Origin: Roseburia sp. CAG:10041_57
GTDB lineage: Bacteria; Bacillota; Clostridia; Lachnospirales; Lachnospiraceae
Direction of reading: 5' to 3'
NCBI GenBank assembly: GCA_001916965.1
Contig: MNTL01000055.1
Span: 1-48,084, forward strand
Length of the DNA: 48,084 nucleotides
This document shows positions 1 to 7,356 of the stretch, piece after piece (within the stretch, counting starts at the first letter, position 1; each line of letters opens with the position of its first letter). The translations under genes were made by a program, and so were the position numbers. The notes under the pieces were generated by a model that saw only the letters and a program-made list of their open reading frames with translations, did not search any database and was not told the origin of the DNA.

Positions 1-435
1 TTGGACAAGTGTAGCTTCTACGGATTCTCTTGTGACATTATCAAGAATGCTTGTATCAAATGCTTGTCCGGGCTTCCAATTTGGATTGGCTGATTTTACG
101 GCTGCGTACATAGCAGCTCTGTACTGTCCTTCATATTGTTCTAAAGTCCATGTACCACTTAAACGCTTATCTTTGCTGACGCTCAACTGATAATTTTTGA
201 AAATATCGGAACGCTTCGTTGTGTCACCATTTGAAAGACCTTTTTCCTGAATAAATTCCTGCTTCACATTATCAAACATTTTTTGACGATGATCTTCGGA
301 TACATTTGTAAGTTTCTGCCATGATGTACCCTTACCAGTCACATCCATACCTGCAACACCATTTGCATTCAATAAATCTCCGTCCGAATCAAACTGCTTC
401 ATCAGATTTTTAATAATCGTATCCCTTCCACCGAA
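1..435 (-). CDS. Unidentified protein, partial (both ends missing)
   Basis: The reverse strand is open in one frame from about 456 down to the left edge. It reads as convincing protein (for example FDSDGDLLNANGVAG, then a hydrophilic stretch with many Lys, Glu and Asn) with normal codon use. No start codon with a ribosome binding site is present. The frame runs into antisense of an aldo/keto reductase fragment at about 436, so the 5' end looks cut off there, and the 3' end lies outside the window. I do not recognise the family. The soluble, charged composition would suit a piece of a large cytoplasmic or mobile-element protein, but that is a guess. Confidence 0.45.
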
Positions 436-436
436 T

Positions 437-730
437 GTATGGATTGAGCATTTTGATTATGAAGAATGCAAGAAGTCCGTACTGGAATCCATGGAGAAGC
501 TTAGAACCGATTATCTGGATCTGATGCTTCTGCACCAGCCGTTTGGTGATACTTATGGTGCATGGAGAGCACTGGAAGAACTGTATGAAGCAGGTAAGCT
601 TCGCACAATCGGTATATCTAACCACTATGTAGACCGTATGGTAGAGTTTTCCAATTTTACAAGGATAAAGCCAATGGTCAATCAGATGGAAGTGCATCCT
701 CTTTTTGATTTCATAGTATCACAGGAGTAG
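437..730 (+). pseudogene. Aldo/keto reductase fragment
   Basis: This is an internal piece of an aldo/keto reductase (NADPH-dependent carbonyl reduction). It contains WIEHFDYEECKKSVLESM, then LRTDYLDLMLLHQPFGD with the family LLHQP strand, GKLRTIGISN, and NQMEVHPLF. The N-terminal part with the catalytic Tyr and Asp is missing, because the similarity starts abruptly near 437. The similarity also ends at HPLF near 701, followed by a short unrelated tail and a stop at 728-730. A full member is about 280 residues and only about 90 family-like residues remain. It is therefore a relic truncated at both ends and not functional. Confidence 0.75.
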
Positions 731-795
731 AGCAGTTACAAGAAACGTAGGAAGTTTTAGAAAGAAGACAATTGACAGAAAATATGAAAATTTTA

Positions 796-824
796 TTGAC
801 ACACTTGCATGCATTTGATAATAT
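796..824 (+). promoter_or_regulatory. Sigma-A promoter of the riboswitch-antiporter transcript
   Basis: There is a perfect -35 TTGACA (796-801), a 17-bp spacer and a -10 TAATAT (819-824). Transcription would start near 831, about 15 bases before the aptamer stem. Confidence 0.75.
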
Positions 825-845
825 TTACCAAGTAACTTAATATTC

Positions 846-939
846 CATGAGGGAGTAGTTAGCGCGAAAGTGTGATTTGTCAACATCCTGATTATATTAC
901 AAGATATAATCTGGCAAATCTTAAATAATGAGACTCATG
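846..939 (+). ncRNA. Candidate yybP-ykoY (Mn2+) riboswitch aptamer
   Basis: The closing stem P1 is CATGAG (846-851) with CTCATG (934-939). Right after the 5' strand comes GGAGTAG, and just before the 3' strand comes TGAGAC. These are the two conserved internal-loop signatures I associate with the yybP-ykoY manganese aptamer. Between them lie a small hairpin (GCGC/GTGT), the paired GATTTG and CAAATC, and an inner hairpin GATTATAT/ATATAATC. The aptamer sits between a promoter and a terminator, upstream of a cation antiporter, which is a typical target type for this class. I matched it by eye, without a covariance search. Confidence 0.65.
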
Positions 940-1001
940 TATATCAATTAACAGTTTGTGTATTGTGCATCGGTGGGAAGTTGATATACATGAGTCTTTT
1001 T
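932..1001 (+). terminator. Riboswitch expression platform: intrinsic terminator
   Basis: GACTCATGTATATCAA (932-947) pairs over 16 bp with TTGATATACATGAGTC (981-996), followed by TTTTT. The 5' arm contains the 3' strand of aptamer stem P1 (934-939). P1 and the terminator are therefore mutually exclusive, and ligand binding should prevent termination, giving an ON switch. Confidence 0.85.
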
Positions 1002-1080
1002 AATCTTTGGATATACTTATAAATAAATAGCGAGTGTTTCGGCTGACGGCACTGTAGTGGAGAGAGAAAAGGAGAAAAAC

Positions 1081-2082
1081 ATGGAAAAATTCATTAACAA
1101 CGCCCCATTTGCTCTTGTACTTGTGTTTCTGGTAATAGGTTTTGTACTGCTTATTAAAGGAGCAGATTTTTTCGTAGAAGGAAGTTCCAGTGTAGCAAAG
1201 AGACTGCATGTTCCGTCCATCATTATCGGACTTACAATTGTTGCAATGGGAACATCACTTCCGGAAACAGCTGTCAGTGTATCGGCTTCAATTGCAGGTA
1301 ATAATGAACTTGCAGTAAGTAATGTGGTTGGCTCCAATATATTTAATCTGATGGTTGTTATTGGTGTGTGCGCAGTATTAGCTACCGTAGATGTTGCAAA
1401 GGAAACAATAAAGAGGGATATTCCACTTTCACTTATATGCGCCGGACTTTTAATGCTTCTGGGAATTATTGGACTTGGGGACAAAGCAGGTATGACACTT
1501 GGGCATCTTGATGGTTTGATATTAATTGTTTCCTTTGCAGGTTATATTTTTTATATGGTCAAGATTGCATTAAAGGCAAGTAAGGAAGGCAGAAAAGTTG
1601 AGATTGAAGGCGGTTCAGATGAAGATATCAAGTTGCTTTCAGTTCCGCTTAGTATTCTGTTTATCGTTGGTGGTGCAGCTGCGATTGCAATCGGCGGTGA
1701 TGTTACAGTTGATGCTGCATCAAGAATAGCCAGTGATCTGGGAATGAGCCAGACACTTATCGGACTTACAATCGTTTCCATAGGAACATCGCTTCCAGAA
1801 CTTGTGACTTCAATAGTTGCGGCGAAAAAGAATGAAGTCGATATGGCACTTGGTAACGCAATCGGTTCTAATGTGTTTAACATCCTTATGGTACTTGGTA
1901 TCGCATCAGCAATCAGTCCAATCAGCATAATTACTGAGAACATTATTGATTTATGCGTACTTATTGTTTTTACAGTGTTTGTATGGATATTTGCAGGAAC
2001 CAAAAAGAAAATTGGAAAAATCGAAGGATTCTGTATGGTTGCGCTTTATGCAGTATACACGGTGTATATCATAATAAGATAA
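1081..2082 (+). CDS. Calcium/sodium-type cation antiporter (CaCA family), possible Mn2+ exporter
   Basis: This is a 333-residue membrane protein with the two inverted alpha-repeats of the K+-independent CaCA exchangers (COG0530 type). GTSLPE occurs near residue 57 and again near 235, each followed by a hydrophobic helix with GSN(I/V)FN. About ten membrane segments are visible, and a central charged loop (KEGRKVEIEGGSDED) separates the two halves. I place the start at ATG 1081, because AAGGAG lies about 7 bases upstream. A GTG at 1057 would put that ribosome binding site inside the gene. The antiporter is the first gene after the riboswitch-terminator leader, so its real substrate may be Mn2+. 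That substrate is an inference from the leader, as the family more often moves Ca2+. Confidence 0.88.
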   Translation: MEKFINNAPFALVLVFLVIGFVLLIKGADFFVEGSSSVAKRLHVPSIIIGLTIVAMGTSLPETAVSVSASIAGNNELAVSNVVGSNIFNLMVVIGVCAVLATVDVAKETIKRDIPLSLICAGLLMLLGIIGLGDKAGMTLGHLDGLILIVSFAGYIFYMVKIALKASKEGRKVEIEGGSDEDIKLLSVPLSILFIVGGAAAIAIGGDVTVDAASRIASDLGMSQTLIGLTIVSIGTSLPELVTSIVAAKKNEVDMALGNAIGSNVFNILMVLGIASAISPISIITENIIDLCVLIVFTVFVWIFAGTKKKIGKIEGFCMVALYAVYTVYIIIR

Positions 2083-2145
2083 AAAGGGAAATATAAAAGC
2101 TTCTACCGCATAGGGGTTATTTTGTATAGATGAAGGACTTTGCCC

Positions 2146-2401
2146 TTAGATAAATTCATTACATGCAGCACAGACCGCTATATAGTTCTCTGTGCTGTAT
2201 TTTTTATGAGAATAATTTTCTTTTGGATAATTTCCCTCTACAATAGCCAAGCTGATCTGACCATTATCAAGCAGACGCAGAAGCTGGGAAATGAATGTGC
2301 TGGGATACTGCGGGCTGGGTAATATTTAACTGTTTTGCCGCGGCGGTAAAATTCATTGTCTCACATACAGTAAGAAATGTCTCTGTTCTAAAATCAAGCA
2401 T
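2146..2401 (-). pseudogene. LysR-family regulator remnant
   Basis: From ATG 2401 (AAGGTGA site upstream) the reverse strand encodes a LysR winged-helix start: MLDFRTETFLTVCETMNFTA, then AAAKQLNITQPAVSQHIH. The frame then breaks and stops. A second frame, ending at 2146, continues with effector-domain sequence (LLDNGQISLAIVEG, then YSTENYIAVCAA). An internal deletion has therefore removed most of a roughly 300-residue gene and fused the pieces out of frame. YeiH-type transporters are commonly paired with a divergent LysR regulator, and that is this gene's position. It is most likely the dead former regulator of the next gene. Confidence 0.75.
2166..2205 (+). terminator. Possible terminator of the antiporter gene
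   Basis: CAGCACAGA (2166-2174) and TCTGTGCTG (2189-2197) form a 9-bp stem followed by TATTTTTT. It lies inside the decayed LysR sequence, so the hairpin may be accidental, but it is the first good terminator shape after the antiporter stop codon. Confidence 0.45.
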
Positions 2402-2514
2402 ATAATCACCTTAATCATAAAAATAATTTATTGTTCAATAGAATTATATAATTTTACCTTATTGTTGTCTAGTGATACAATTCGTACATAATAGGAAAGC
2501 GAGGTTATTAACAA

Positions 2515-3552
2515 ATGGATTTCATAAAGAAAAATGGGAGTGGTATTCTGGTCTGCCTGGCAATAGCCATTCCATCATGGTTACTTGGAAAAATGTTTCC
2601 TGTTATAGGAGGCGCAGTGATTGCCATTATAGCAGGAATGATTGTTACAATGTTTTGGGACAATAAAGGCAAGGCAGAACCGGGAATTAAATGGACATCG
2701 AGGGTAATTCTGCAGACGGCGGTTGTTTTACTTGGTTTTGGAATGAATCTCGGCGTGATTTTTCAGACAGGGAAGCAGTCCCTGCCAATTATTATCTGTA
2801 CAATCACAACGTCACTTATTATTGCATGGATATTACAAAAAGCTCTTAAAGTGCCTGCCAATACATCTATACTTGTAGGGGTTGGATCATCTATCTGTGG
2901 TGGCTCTGCGATTGCGGCAGCTGCACCTGTTATTGGTGCTGATGATGATGAGATTGCACAGTCAATAGCAGTAATTTTCTTTTTCAACGTGCTTGCAGCT
3001 ATTTTCTTCCCAATACTTGGAAAAGCCATAGGATTTGATACAGTGAACGGAGAGCCTTTTGGAATTTTTGCAGGGACAGCAATCAATGATACATCATCAG
3101 TAACGGCTGCGGCATCAACCTGGGACAGCATGTGGAATCTTGGAAGTGAGACGTTAAATAAAGCGGTGACAGTAAAGCTGACAAGAACACTTGCCATTAT
3201 ACCGATTACGCTTGGATTATCACTGATACAGGCAAAAAAGAGTACAAAAGAAGGAAAACAGACTACAAAGTTCAGCTTAAAACGGGCATTTCCAATGTTC
3301 ATACTTTATTTCGTGATTGCAGCGATTATTACGACGGTCTGTGTACATATGGGTGTGGATGCGGGAGTATTTCAGCCAATTAAGGAACTGTCCAAATTCA
3401 TGATTATTATGGCAATGGCTGCAATTGGATTAAACAGCAATGTGATACAGCTCATTAAAACAGGTGGTAAGCCTATTATTGTAGGGGCATCCTGCTGGTG
3501 TGGAATCACAGTTGTAAGTCTTATCATGCAGCATGTAATGAAGATCTGGTAG
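2515..3552 (+). CDS. YeiH/YadS family putative sulfate/anion exporter
   Basis: This 345-residue polytopic membrane protein belongs to the conserved hypothetical 698 family (PF03601), often annotated as a putative sulfate exporter. The family core is visible: WTSRVILQTAVVLLGFGMN, then VGVGSSICGGSAIAAAAP, VIFFFNVLAAIFFP, and GIFAGTAINDTSSV. Around ten hydrophobic segments run through the protein, and its length is normal. Translation starts at ATG 2515 after GCGAGG. It stands alone, with the remnant of a divergent LysR regulator upstream. The true substrate is not established by the sequence. Confidence 0.85.
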   Translation: MDFIKKNGSGILVCLAIAIPSWLLGKMFPVIGGAVIAIIAGMIVTMFWDNKGKAEPGIKWTSRVILQTAVVLLGFGMNLGVIFQTGKQSLPIIICTITTSLIIAWILQKALKVPANTSILVGVGSSICGGSAIAAAAPVIGADDDEIAQSIAVIFFFNVLAAIFFPILGKAIGFDTVNGEPFGIFAGTAINDTSSVTAAASTWDSMWNLGSETLNKAVTVKLTRTLAIIPITLGLSLIQAKKSTKEGKQTTKFSLKRAFPMFILYFVIAAIITTVCVHMGVDAGVFQPIKELSKFMIIMAMAAIGLNSNVIQLIKTGGKPIIVGASCWCGITVVSLIMQHVMKIW

Positions 3553-3585
3553 AATGACTGGCTTTGCCTGATGCATGAAAAAGTA

Positions 3586-3614
3586 TTGACTAACCTTCTC
3601 TTTTCATTTATCAT
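3586..3614 (+). promoter_or_regulatory. bioB promoter
   Basis: The -35 is TTGACT (3586-3591), with a 17-bp spacer and -10 TATCAT (3609-3614). The predicted start point near 3621 lies inside the BirA-like operator. Confidence 0.7.
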
Positions 3615-3647
3615 TGTAAACCGTAAGGATGATTACAAGTTGACAAT
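3613..3647 (+). promoter_or_regulatory. BirA-type biotin operator
   Basis: Half-sites ATTGTAAACC (3613-3622) and AGTTGACAAT (3638-3647) are inverted and separated by exactly 15 bases. This is the architecture of Firmicutes BirA operators (ATTGTTAACC, N15, GGTTAACAAT). It overlaps the -10 and start point of bioB, so biotin-loaded BirA should repress the gene. Confidence 0.8.
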
Positions 3648-3678
3648 CAAATAAATCAGATATACAGGAGAGACAAAC

Positions 3679-4668
3679 ATGGATGCAATCACACTGGCAC
3701 AGGAAATTATGGATGGAAGAAGAATCACAAGGGATGACGACCTGTCATTTTTTATAACATGTGATCTGGACGAGCTCTGCAAGGGCGCTGATATGATAAG
3801 AGAGAAATTTATCGGAGACAAGGTGGATTTGTGCTCGATCATAAACGGACGAAGTGGCAAATGTCCAGAGGACTGCAAGTATTGTGCGCAGTCAGCTCAT
3901 AATCATACAAATTGTGAAGTCTATGACTTTTTGCCGGAAGAGACGATTGTAGAGGCATGTAAAATGAACGAGAGTGAAGGAGTAGACCGCTTCTCTATCG
4001 TAACAGCCGGCAAAGCGCTTACAGGTGAGGAATTTGACAAGGCAATACATGCTTACGAGACAATGAAAAAGGAATGCAAGATAGATTTGTGTGCATCTAT
4101 GGGCTTTTTAAGCGCTGAGCAGCTTCACAGACTGCATGAGGCAGGTGTAACAAGCTATCATCATAATATAGAGACTTCCAGACGCAATTTCCCTAATATA
4201 TGCACGACACATACCTATGATATGAAGATAGAGACTCTGAAAAAAGTCAAAGCAGAAGGCATGTACGCCTGTTCAGGAGGAATTATAGGAATGGGCGAGA
4301 CCTGGGAGGACAGACTGGATATGGCAGTCAGCCTGGCGGAAGTCGGTGTGGATTCTATTCCTATCAATGCCCTGATGCCGATTTCTGGTACACCATTAGA
4401 AGGGCTGGAGAGACTGACTGAGCCGGAGATACTGCGTACAGTTGCCTTTTTCAGATATATTAATCCCAAGGCAGACATACGACTGGGAGCAGGACGTGCA
4501 CTGCTTACCAACGATGGAGAGCTTGCATTCAAGTCAGGTGTATCCGCAACAATTACCGGCAACATGCTCACAACCGTAGCATGTGCCACAATCAGAAGTG
4601 ACAGACAGCTTCTTAAAGATATGGGACGCGACGTCACACCAGATTATTGGAAGAATCAGGAGAACTAA
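3679..4668 (+). CDS. bioB: Biotin synthase
   Basis: This is a radical-SAM enzyme that inserts sulfur into dethiobiotin in the last step of biotin synthesis. The 329-residue protein has the cluster motif CPEDCKYC with Cys62, Cys66 and Cys69 (CxxxCxxC). It also has the family sequence YHHNIETS, the GIIGMGE glycine-rich strand, and PINALMPISGTPLEG. Its length is normal for the family. The ribosome binding site CAGGAGAG precedes ATG 3679. No other bio genes lie nearby, and the gene carries its own BirA-type operator. The lone gene suggests conversion of imported dethiobiotin, or pathway genes located elsewhere. Confidence 0.95.
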   Translation: MDAITLAQEIMDGRRITRDDDLSFFITCDLDELCKGADMIREKFIGDKVDLCSIINGRSGKCPEDCKYCAQSAHNHTNCEVYDFLPEETIVEACKMNESEGVDRFSIVTAGKALTGEEFDKAIHAYETMKKECKIDLCASMGFLSAEQLHRLHEAGVTSYHHNIETSRRNFPNICTTHTYDMKIETLKKVKAEGMYACSGGIIGMGETWEDRLDMAVSLAEVGVDSIPINALMPISGTPLEGLERLTEPEILRTVAFFRYINPKADIRLGAGRALLTNDGELAFKSGVSATITGNMLTTVACATIRSDRQLLKDMGRDVTPDYWKNQEN

Positions 4669-4715
4669 TATTTTAGCCTTTATTGATAAAATCACGGAAA
4701 AGTGCTAAAATATTA
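4666..4715. promoter_or_regulatory. Inverted-repeat operator around the hipBA promoter
   Basis: TAATATTTTAGC (4666-4677) and GCTAAAATATTA (4704-4715) are perfect 12-bp inverted copies 26 bases apart. The left copy overlaps the bioB stop codon and the right copy covers the -10. They are probable paired binding sites for the HipB-like protein, looping out or bridging the promoter. Confidence 0.7.
4683..4711 (+). promoter_or_regulatory. hipBA promoter with predicted leaderless start
   Basis: The -35 is TTGATA (4683-4688), with a 17-bp spacer and -10 TAAAAT (4706-4711). The expected start point, about 7 bases after the -10, is the A of the ATG at 4718. No Shine-Dalgarno sequence lies before that ATG. 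Confidence 0.65.
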
Positions 4716-4717
4716 GC

Positions 4718-4999
4718 ATGATTAACTTATATCAAAAAACATGGAATGAAATTGATAATGACATTGCCAATAGAATGGTAAAGTTACGAAAGAGAAGAAA
4801 GATTACACAAAAAGCTTTGGCTGCAAAATCGGGGGTAAGTCTGGGGTCAATCAAAAGATTTGAGCAAAGTGGTGAAATTTCCCTTCAATCTTTGACAAAA
4901 CTTGCAATAGCTCTTGAAGTGGAGGGAGAGCTGGACACTTTATTTGATTCAGTACCATTTCAGTCAATAGAGGAGGTAATCAATGAACAGGATAAATAA
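4718..4999 (+). CDS. hipB: HipB-like XRE-family antitoxin/repressor
   Basis: This is a 93-residue helix-turn-helix protein. The Cro/CI fold spans about residues 20-75: MVKLRKRRKITQKALAAKSG, then VSLGSIKRFEQSGEISLQSL. It should bind DNA as a dimer and neutralise the HipA-like kinase encoded downstream, whose gene it overlaps by 17 bases (translational coupling). The start at 4718 has no ribosome binding site and coincides with the predicted transcription start, so translation may be leaderless. The next Met (residue 20) also lacks a site and would cut into the DNA-binding domain. The perfect inverted repeat over the promoter suggests autorepression. Confidence 0.85.
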   Translation: MINLYQKTWNEIDNDIANRMVKLRKRRKITQKALAAKSGVSLGSIKRFEQSGEISLQSLTKLAIALEVEGELDTLFDSVPFQSIEEVINEQDK

Positions 5000-6116
5000 G
5001 CTGGAAGTTTATTATCATGATGCCCGCGTAGGTACAATGGCTTTATACCAAAACCGTTTGGCTGTATTTGAATATGATAATGACTGGATTGCAGATGGCT
5101 TTTCAATCAGCCCTTTTTCATTACCGCTGGAGAAAAAGGTATTTATGCCTAAAATAGATCCGTTTGATGGCATTTTTGGAGTATTTGCGGATAGCTTGCC
5201 AGATGGCTGGGGAAGATTACTGGTAGATAGGCTGATGCGTAGAAATGGAATGAATCCATATGAAGTGGGAAGTCTGGACAGACTTGCAATAGTAGGTTCA
5301 TCCGGTATGGGGGCACTTACTTATCGACCTGTAATATCCCTCGCAGATACTATGGAAGAAAAAAGGTTAGATGAAATCGCTGTAGAATGTGAACGCATTT
5401 TAAATACAGAGACTTATGATAATTTGGATTATCTGTTTGCCAAGGGTGGTTCTTCTGGTGGCGCAAGACCTAAAATATTGACAAAAGTAGATGGGGAAGA
5501 CTGGATTATCAAGTTTCCATCTTCGGATGATAGTCAGGATATCGGTAAGCAGGAATATGACTATGCTATATGTGCAAAAGAATGTGGACTTGATATTGAA
5601 GAAGTAAGGTTGTTTCCATCAGAACGTACTCAGGGATATTTTGGCACAAGAAGATTTGACCGCATAAACAGTGAAGAAAATGGAAAAATTCATATGGTTT
5701 CGGCATCAGGGTTGTTGGAAACTTCGCACAGGATTCCCAATCTTGATTATGATATCCTTATGAAGTTGACGCTTCAGCTTACCAAATCAATGGAAGAATG
5801 TGGGAAGCTTTATAAACTGATGTGCTTTAATGTATTTGCACATAATAGGGACGATCATTCTAAAAACTTTACATTTTTATATAATTCATCAGAAAAAAGA
5901 TGGATGTTATCACCGGCATATGATCTTACTTACAGTAATTCTTTAGGTGGAGAACATGCTACTACTGTAAATGGAAATGGCATAAATCCCGATATAGATG
6001 ATCTTTTGAGTGTGGCAAAGAGAATAGGATTAAATGTTGCAGAGTCAAAGAAAACGGCATTAAATATAAAAGAATGTGTATATGAAATGCTTCACGAATA
6101 CATTTCAACCAGATAG
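4983..6116 (+). CDS. hipA: HipA-family serine/threonine kinase toxin
   Basis: This 377-residue HipA-like protein has the N-terminal HipA couple domain (residues about 5-110, with GVFADSLPDGWGRLL). The ATP-binding and activation-loop region follows: GGSSGGARPK around residues 157-166, then the lysine strand WIIKFPSS. The catalytic motif HNRDDHSKNF is present, with Asp290 the expected base. The Mg-binding AYDLTYS follows. All key kinase residues are there, so it looks active. Relatives phosphorylate glutamyl-tRNA synthetase or other targets and cause growth arrest. The target here is unknown. A ribosome binding site AGAGGAGG lies inside the end of hipB. Confidence 0.88.
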   Translation: MNRINKLEVYYHDARVGTMALYQNRLAVFEYDNDWIADGFSISPFSLPLEKKVFMPKIDPFDGIFGVFADSLPDGWGRLLVDRLMRRNGMNPYEVGSLDRLAIVGSSGMGALTYRPVISLADTMEEKRLDEIAVECERILNTETYDNLDYLFAKGGSSGGARPKILTKVDGEDWIIKFPSSDDSQDIGKQEYDYAICAKECGLDIEEVRLFPSERTQGYFGTRRFDRINSEENGKIHMVSASGLLETSHRIPNLDYDILMKLTLQLTKSMEECGKLYKLMCFNVFAHNRDDHSKNFTFLYNSSEKRWMLSPAYDLTYSNSLGGEHATTVNGNGINPDIDDLLSVAKRIGLNVAESKKTALNIKECVYEMLHEYISTR

Positions 6117-6137
6117 TAATTGTCTGGTTGATTTTGT
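6106..6137 (+). terminator. Terminator after hipA
   Basis: CAACCAGA (6106-6113) pairs with TCTGGTTG (6123-6130), followed by ATTTTGT. The hairpin includes the hipA stop codon. The U-tract is short, so it may be leaky into sfsA. Confidence 0.55.
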
Positions 6138-6164
6138 ATACAAATATTTCCAGGGGAAAAAGGC

Positions 6165-6821
6165 GTGAGATATAGAGAAATCATAGAAGGAAGATTTATA
6201 GACAGACCGAATCGTTTCATTGCACATGTGTTGGTCAATGGCGTAGAGGAAACGGTACATGTGAAGAATACCGGGCGGTGCAGAGAGCTTTTGTTACCAA
6301 ATGCCGAGGTCAGGCTGGCGGTATCGGATAATCCCAATCGTAAGACAAAATGTGATCTGGTTGCTGTATACAAGGAGAAGCTTGGCTGGGTCAATATAGA
6401 CAGTCAGGCACCGAACAAGGTTGTGCAGGAGTGGCTGGAGACGCAGGACTATTCGCTGGTGAAGCCGGAGTATGTATACGGAGATTCCAGAATCGACTTT
6501 TATATGGTGAAAGATCAGCAGGAATATCTCATGGAAGTAAAAGGCTGTACTCTGGAGATTGATGGAAGCGGATATTTTCCGGATGCACCGACTGAGCGTG
6601 GAGTGAAACACTTAAAAGAACTTACCAAAGCCAGAACACTTGGCTATGAATGCATCATTGCCTTTGTGATTCAGATGGAAGGAGTCAGTGAAGTACGCCC
6701 TTACATCAGCATGCAGCCGGAGTTTGGCGAAGCACTGGAGGAGGCAAAGGCAGCTGGAGTGAAGGTGCTGTTCTTGCAGTGTGAAGTAGGAAGAGATACA
6801 TTACAAATTCTTACGTATTGA
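6165..6821 (+). CDS. sfsA: SfsA family DNA-binding/nuclease protein
   Basis: This 218-residue protein matches SfsA (sugar fermentation stimulation protein). It has an N-terminal OB-like domain (FIDRPNRFIAHVLVNG, then VKNTGRCRELLLPNAEV) and a C-terminal PD-(D/E)xK nuclease-like domain (SRIDFYM, then YLMEVKGCTLE, then ATERGVKHLKEL-like PTERGVKHLKEL). The candidate metal ligands Asp of RIDF and Glu and Lys of EVKG are present. The start is GTG 6165, after AGGGGA. Its cellular role remains poorly defined. It is followed after 18 bases by a PNPOx-like gene, so the two are probably cotranscribed. Confidence 0.9.
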   Translation: MRYREIIEGRFIDRPNRFIAHVLVNGVEETVHVKNTGRCRELLLPNAEVRLAVSDNPNRKTKCDLVAVYKEKLGWVNIDSQAPNKVVQEWLETQDYSLVKPEYVYGDSRIDFYMVKDQQEYLMEVKGCTLEIDGSGYFPDAPTERGVKHLKELTKARTLGYECIIAFVIQMEGVSEVRPYISMQPEFGEALEEAKAAGVKVLFLQCEVGRDTLQILTY

Positions 6822-6839
6822 TAAAGGAAGGATAAAAAC

Positions 6840-7232
6840 ATGGAAAGAGTAGAAAAATTTTTAAAAGAAGCAGAAACCTATTATTTAGCAACAGTAGAAG
6901 GAGATCAGCCAAGAGTGAGACCTTTTGGAACGGCTCACATTTTTGAAGGCAGACTGTATATTCAGACTGGTAAGGTAAAGGATGTGTCTAAGCAGATTCA
7001 TGCAAATCCAAAGGTAGAAATATGTGCATTTAAGAATGGGGAATGGCTTCGTGTAGCAGGAGAGCTTGTAGAAGATGAGCGTAGAGAAGCAAGACAGTCC
7101 ATGCTTGATGCTTACCCATCATTGCAGAAGATGTATTCAGCAGATGATGGCAACACAGAGGTATTCTATTTTAAGAATGCTACAGCTACATTTTCATCAT
7201 TTACACATGAACCGGAAGTAGTGAAATTTTAA
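6840..7232 (+). CDS. Pyridoxamine 5'-phosphate oxidase-like flavoprotein
   Basis: This 130-residue single-domain split-barrel protein of the PNPOx-like (NimA/NimC-type) superfamily binds FMN or a related flavin. YYLATVEGDQPRVRPFGT is the typical first strand pair. RLYIQTGKVKDVSKQIHANP and KVEICAFKNGEWLRVAGE complete the barrel. Such small members are redox or detoxification proteins, and the substrate is unknown. The start ATG 6840 follows AAGGAAGG. It lies directly after sfsA and is closed by a hairpin terminator. Confidence 0.85.
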   Translation: MERVEKFLKEAETYYLATVEGDQPRVRPFGTAHIFEGRLYIQTGKVKDVSKQIHANPKVEICAFKNGEWLRVAGELVEDERREARQSMLDAYPSLQKMYSADDGNTEVFYFKNATATFSSFTHEPEVVKF

Positions 7233-7245
7233 TTTCCTTTCTGTA

Positions 7246-7275
7246 AAAATGGGGACAATTGTCTCCATTTTTTTA
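7246..7275 (+). terminator. Intrinsic terminator
   Basis: ATGGGGACA (7250-7258) pairs with TGTCTCCAT (7261-7269), with one G-U pair, flanked by A and T runs ending in TTTTTTT. It closes the sfsA-PNPOx unit. Confidence 0.75.
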
Positions 7276-7304
7276 TATATTTTTATATAATAGAAGAAAT
7301 TCTG

Positions 7305-7332
7305 TGTAACATTTTCTGGACTGAACTGTTAT
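7305..7332 (+). promoter_or_regulatory. Possible ECF-type promoter of the sigma/anti-sigma operon
   Basis: TGTAACATTTT (7305-7315) resembles the AAC-containing -35 element of ECF sigma factors, and TGTTAT lies about 16 bases further on. This would fit autoregulation by the sigma factor encoded next. The -10 is not a convincing CGT-type element, so this is tentative. Confidence 0.25.
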
Positions 7333-7356
7333 ATAGGTGAGGAAGGGGGAGGACTT

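Noticed and set aside
1017..1484. 155-codon antisense frame over the antiporter, with similar ones at 1551-2003 and 2763-3302
   Set aside because: Ser/Thr/Ile-rich mirror sequence of a membrane protein gene. No start signal and no family resemblance.
4666..4715. bioB terminator
   Set aside because: The 12-bp inverted repeat has a 26-base gap containing a promoter and no T-run after it. An operator role fits better.
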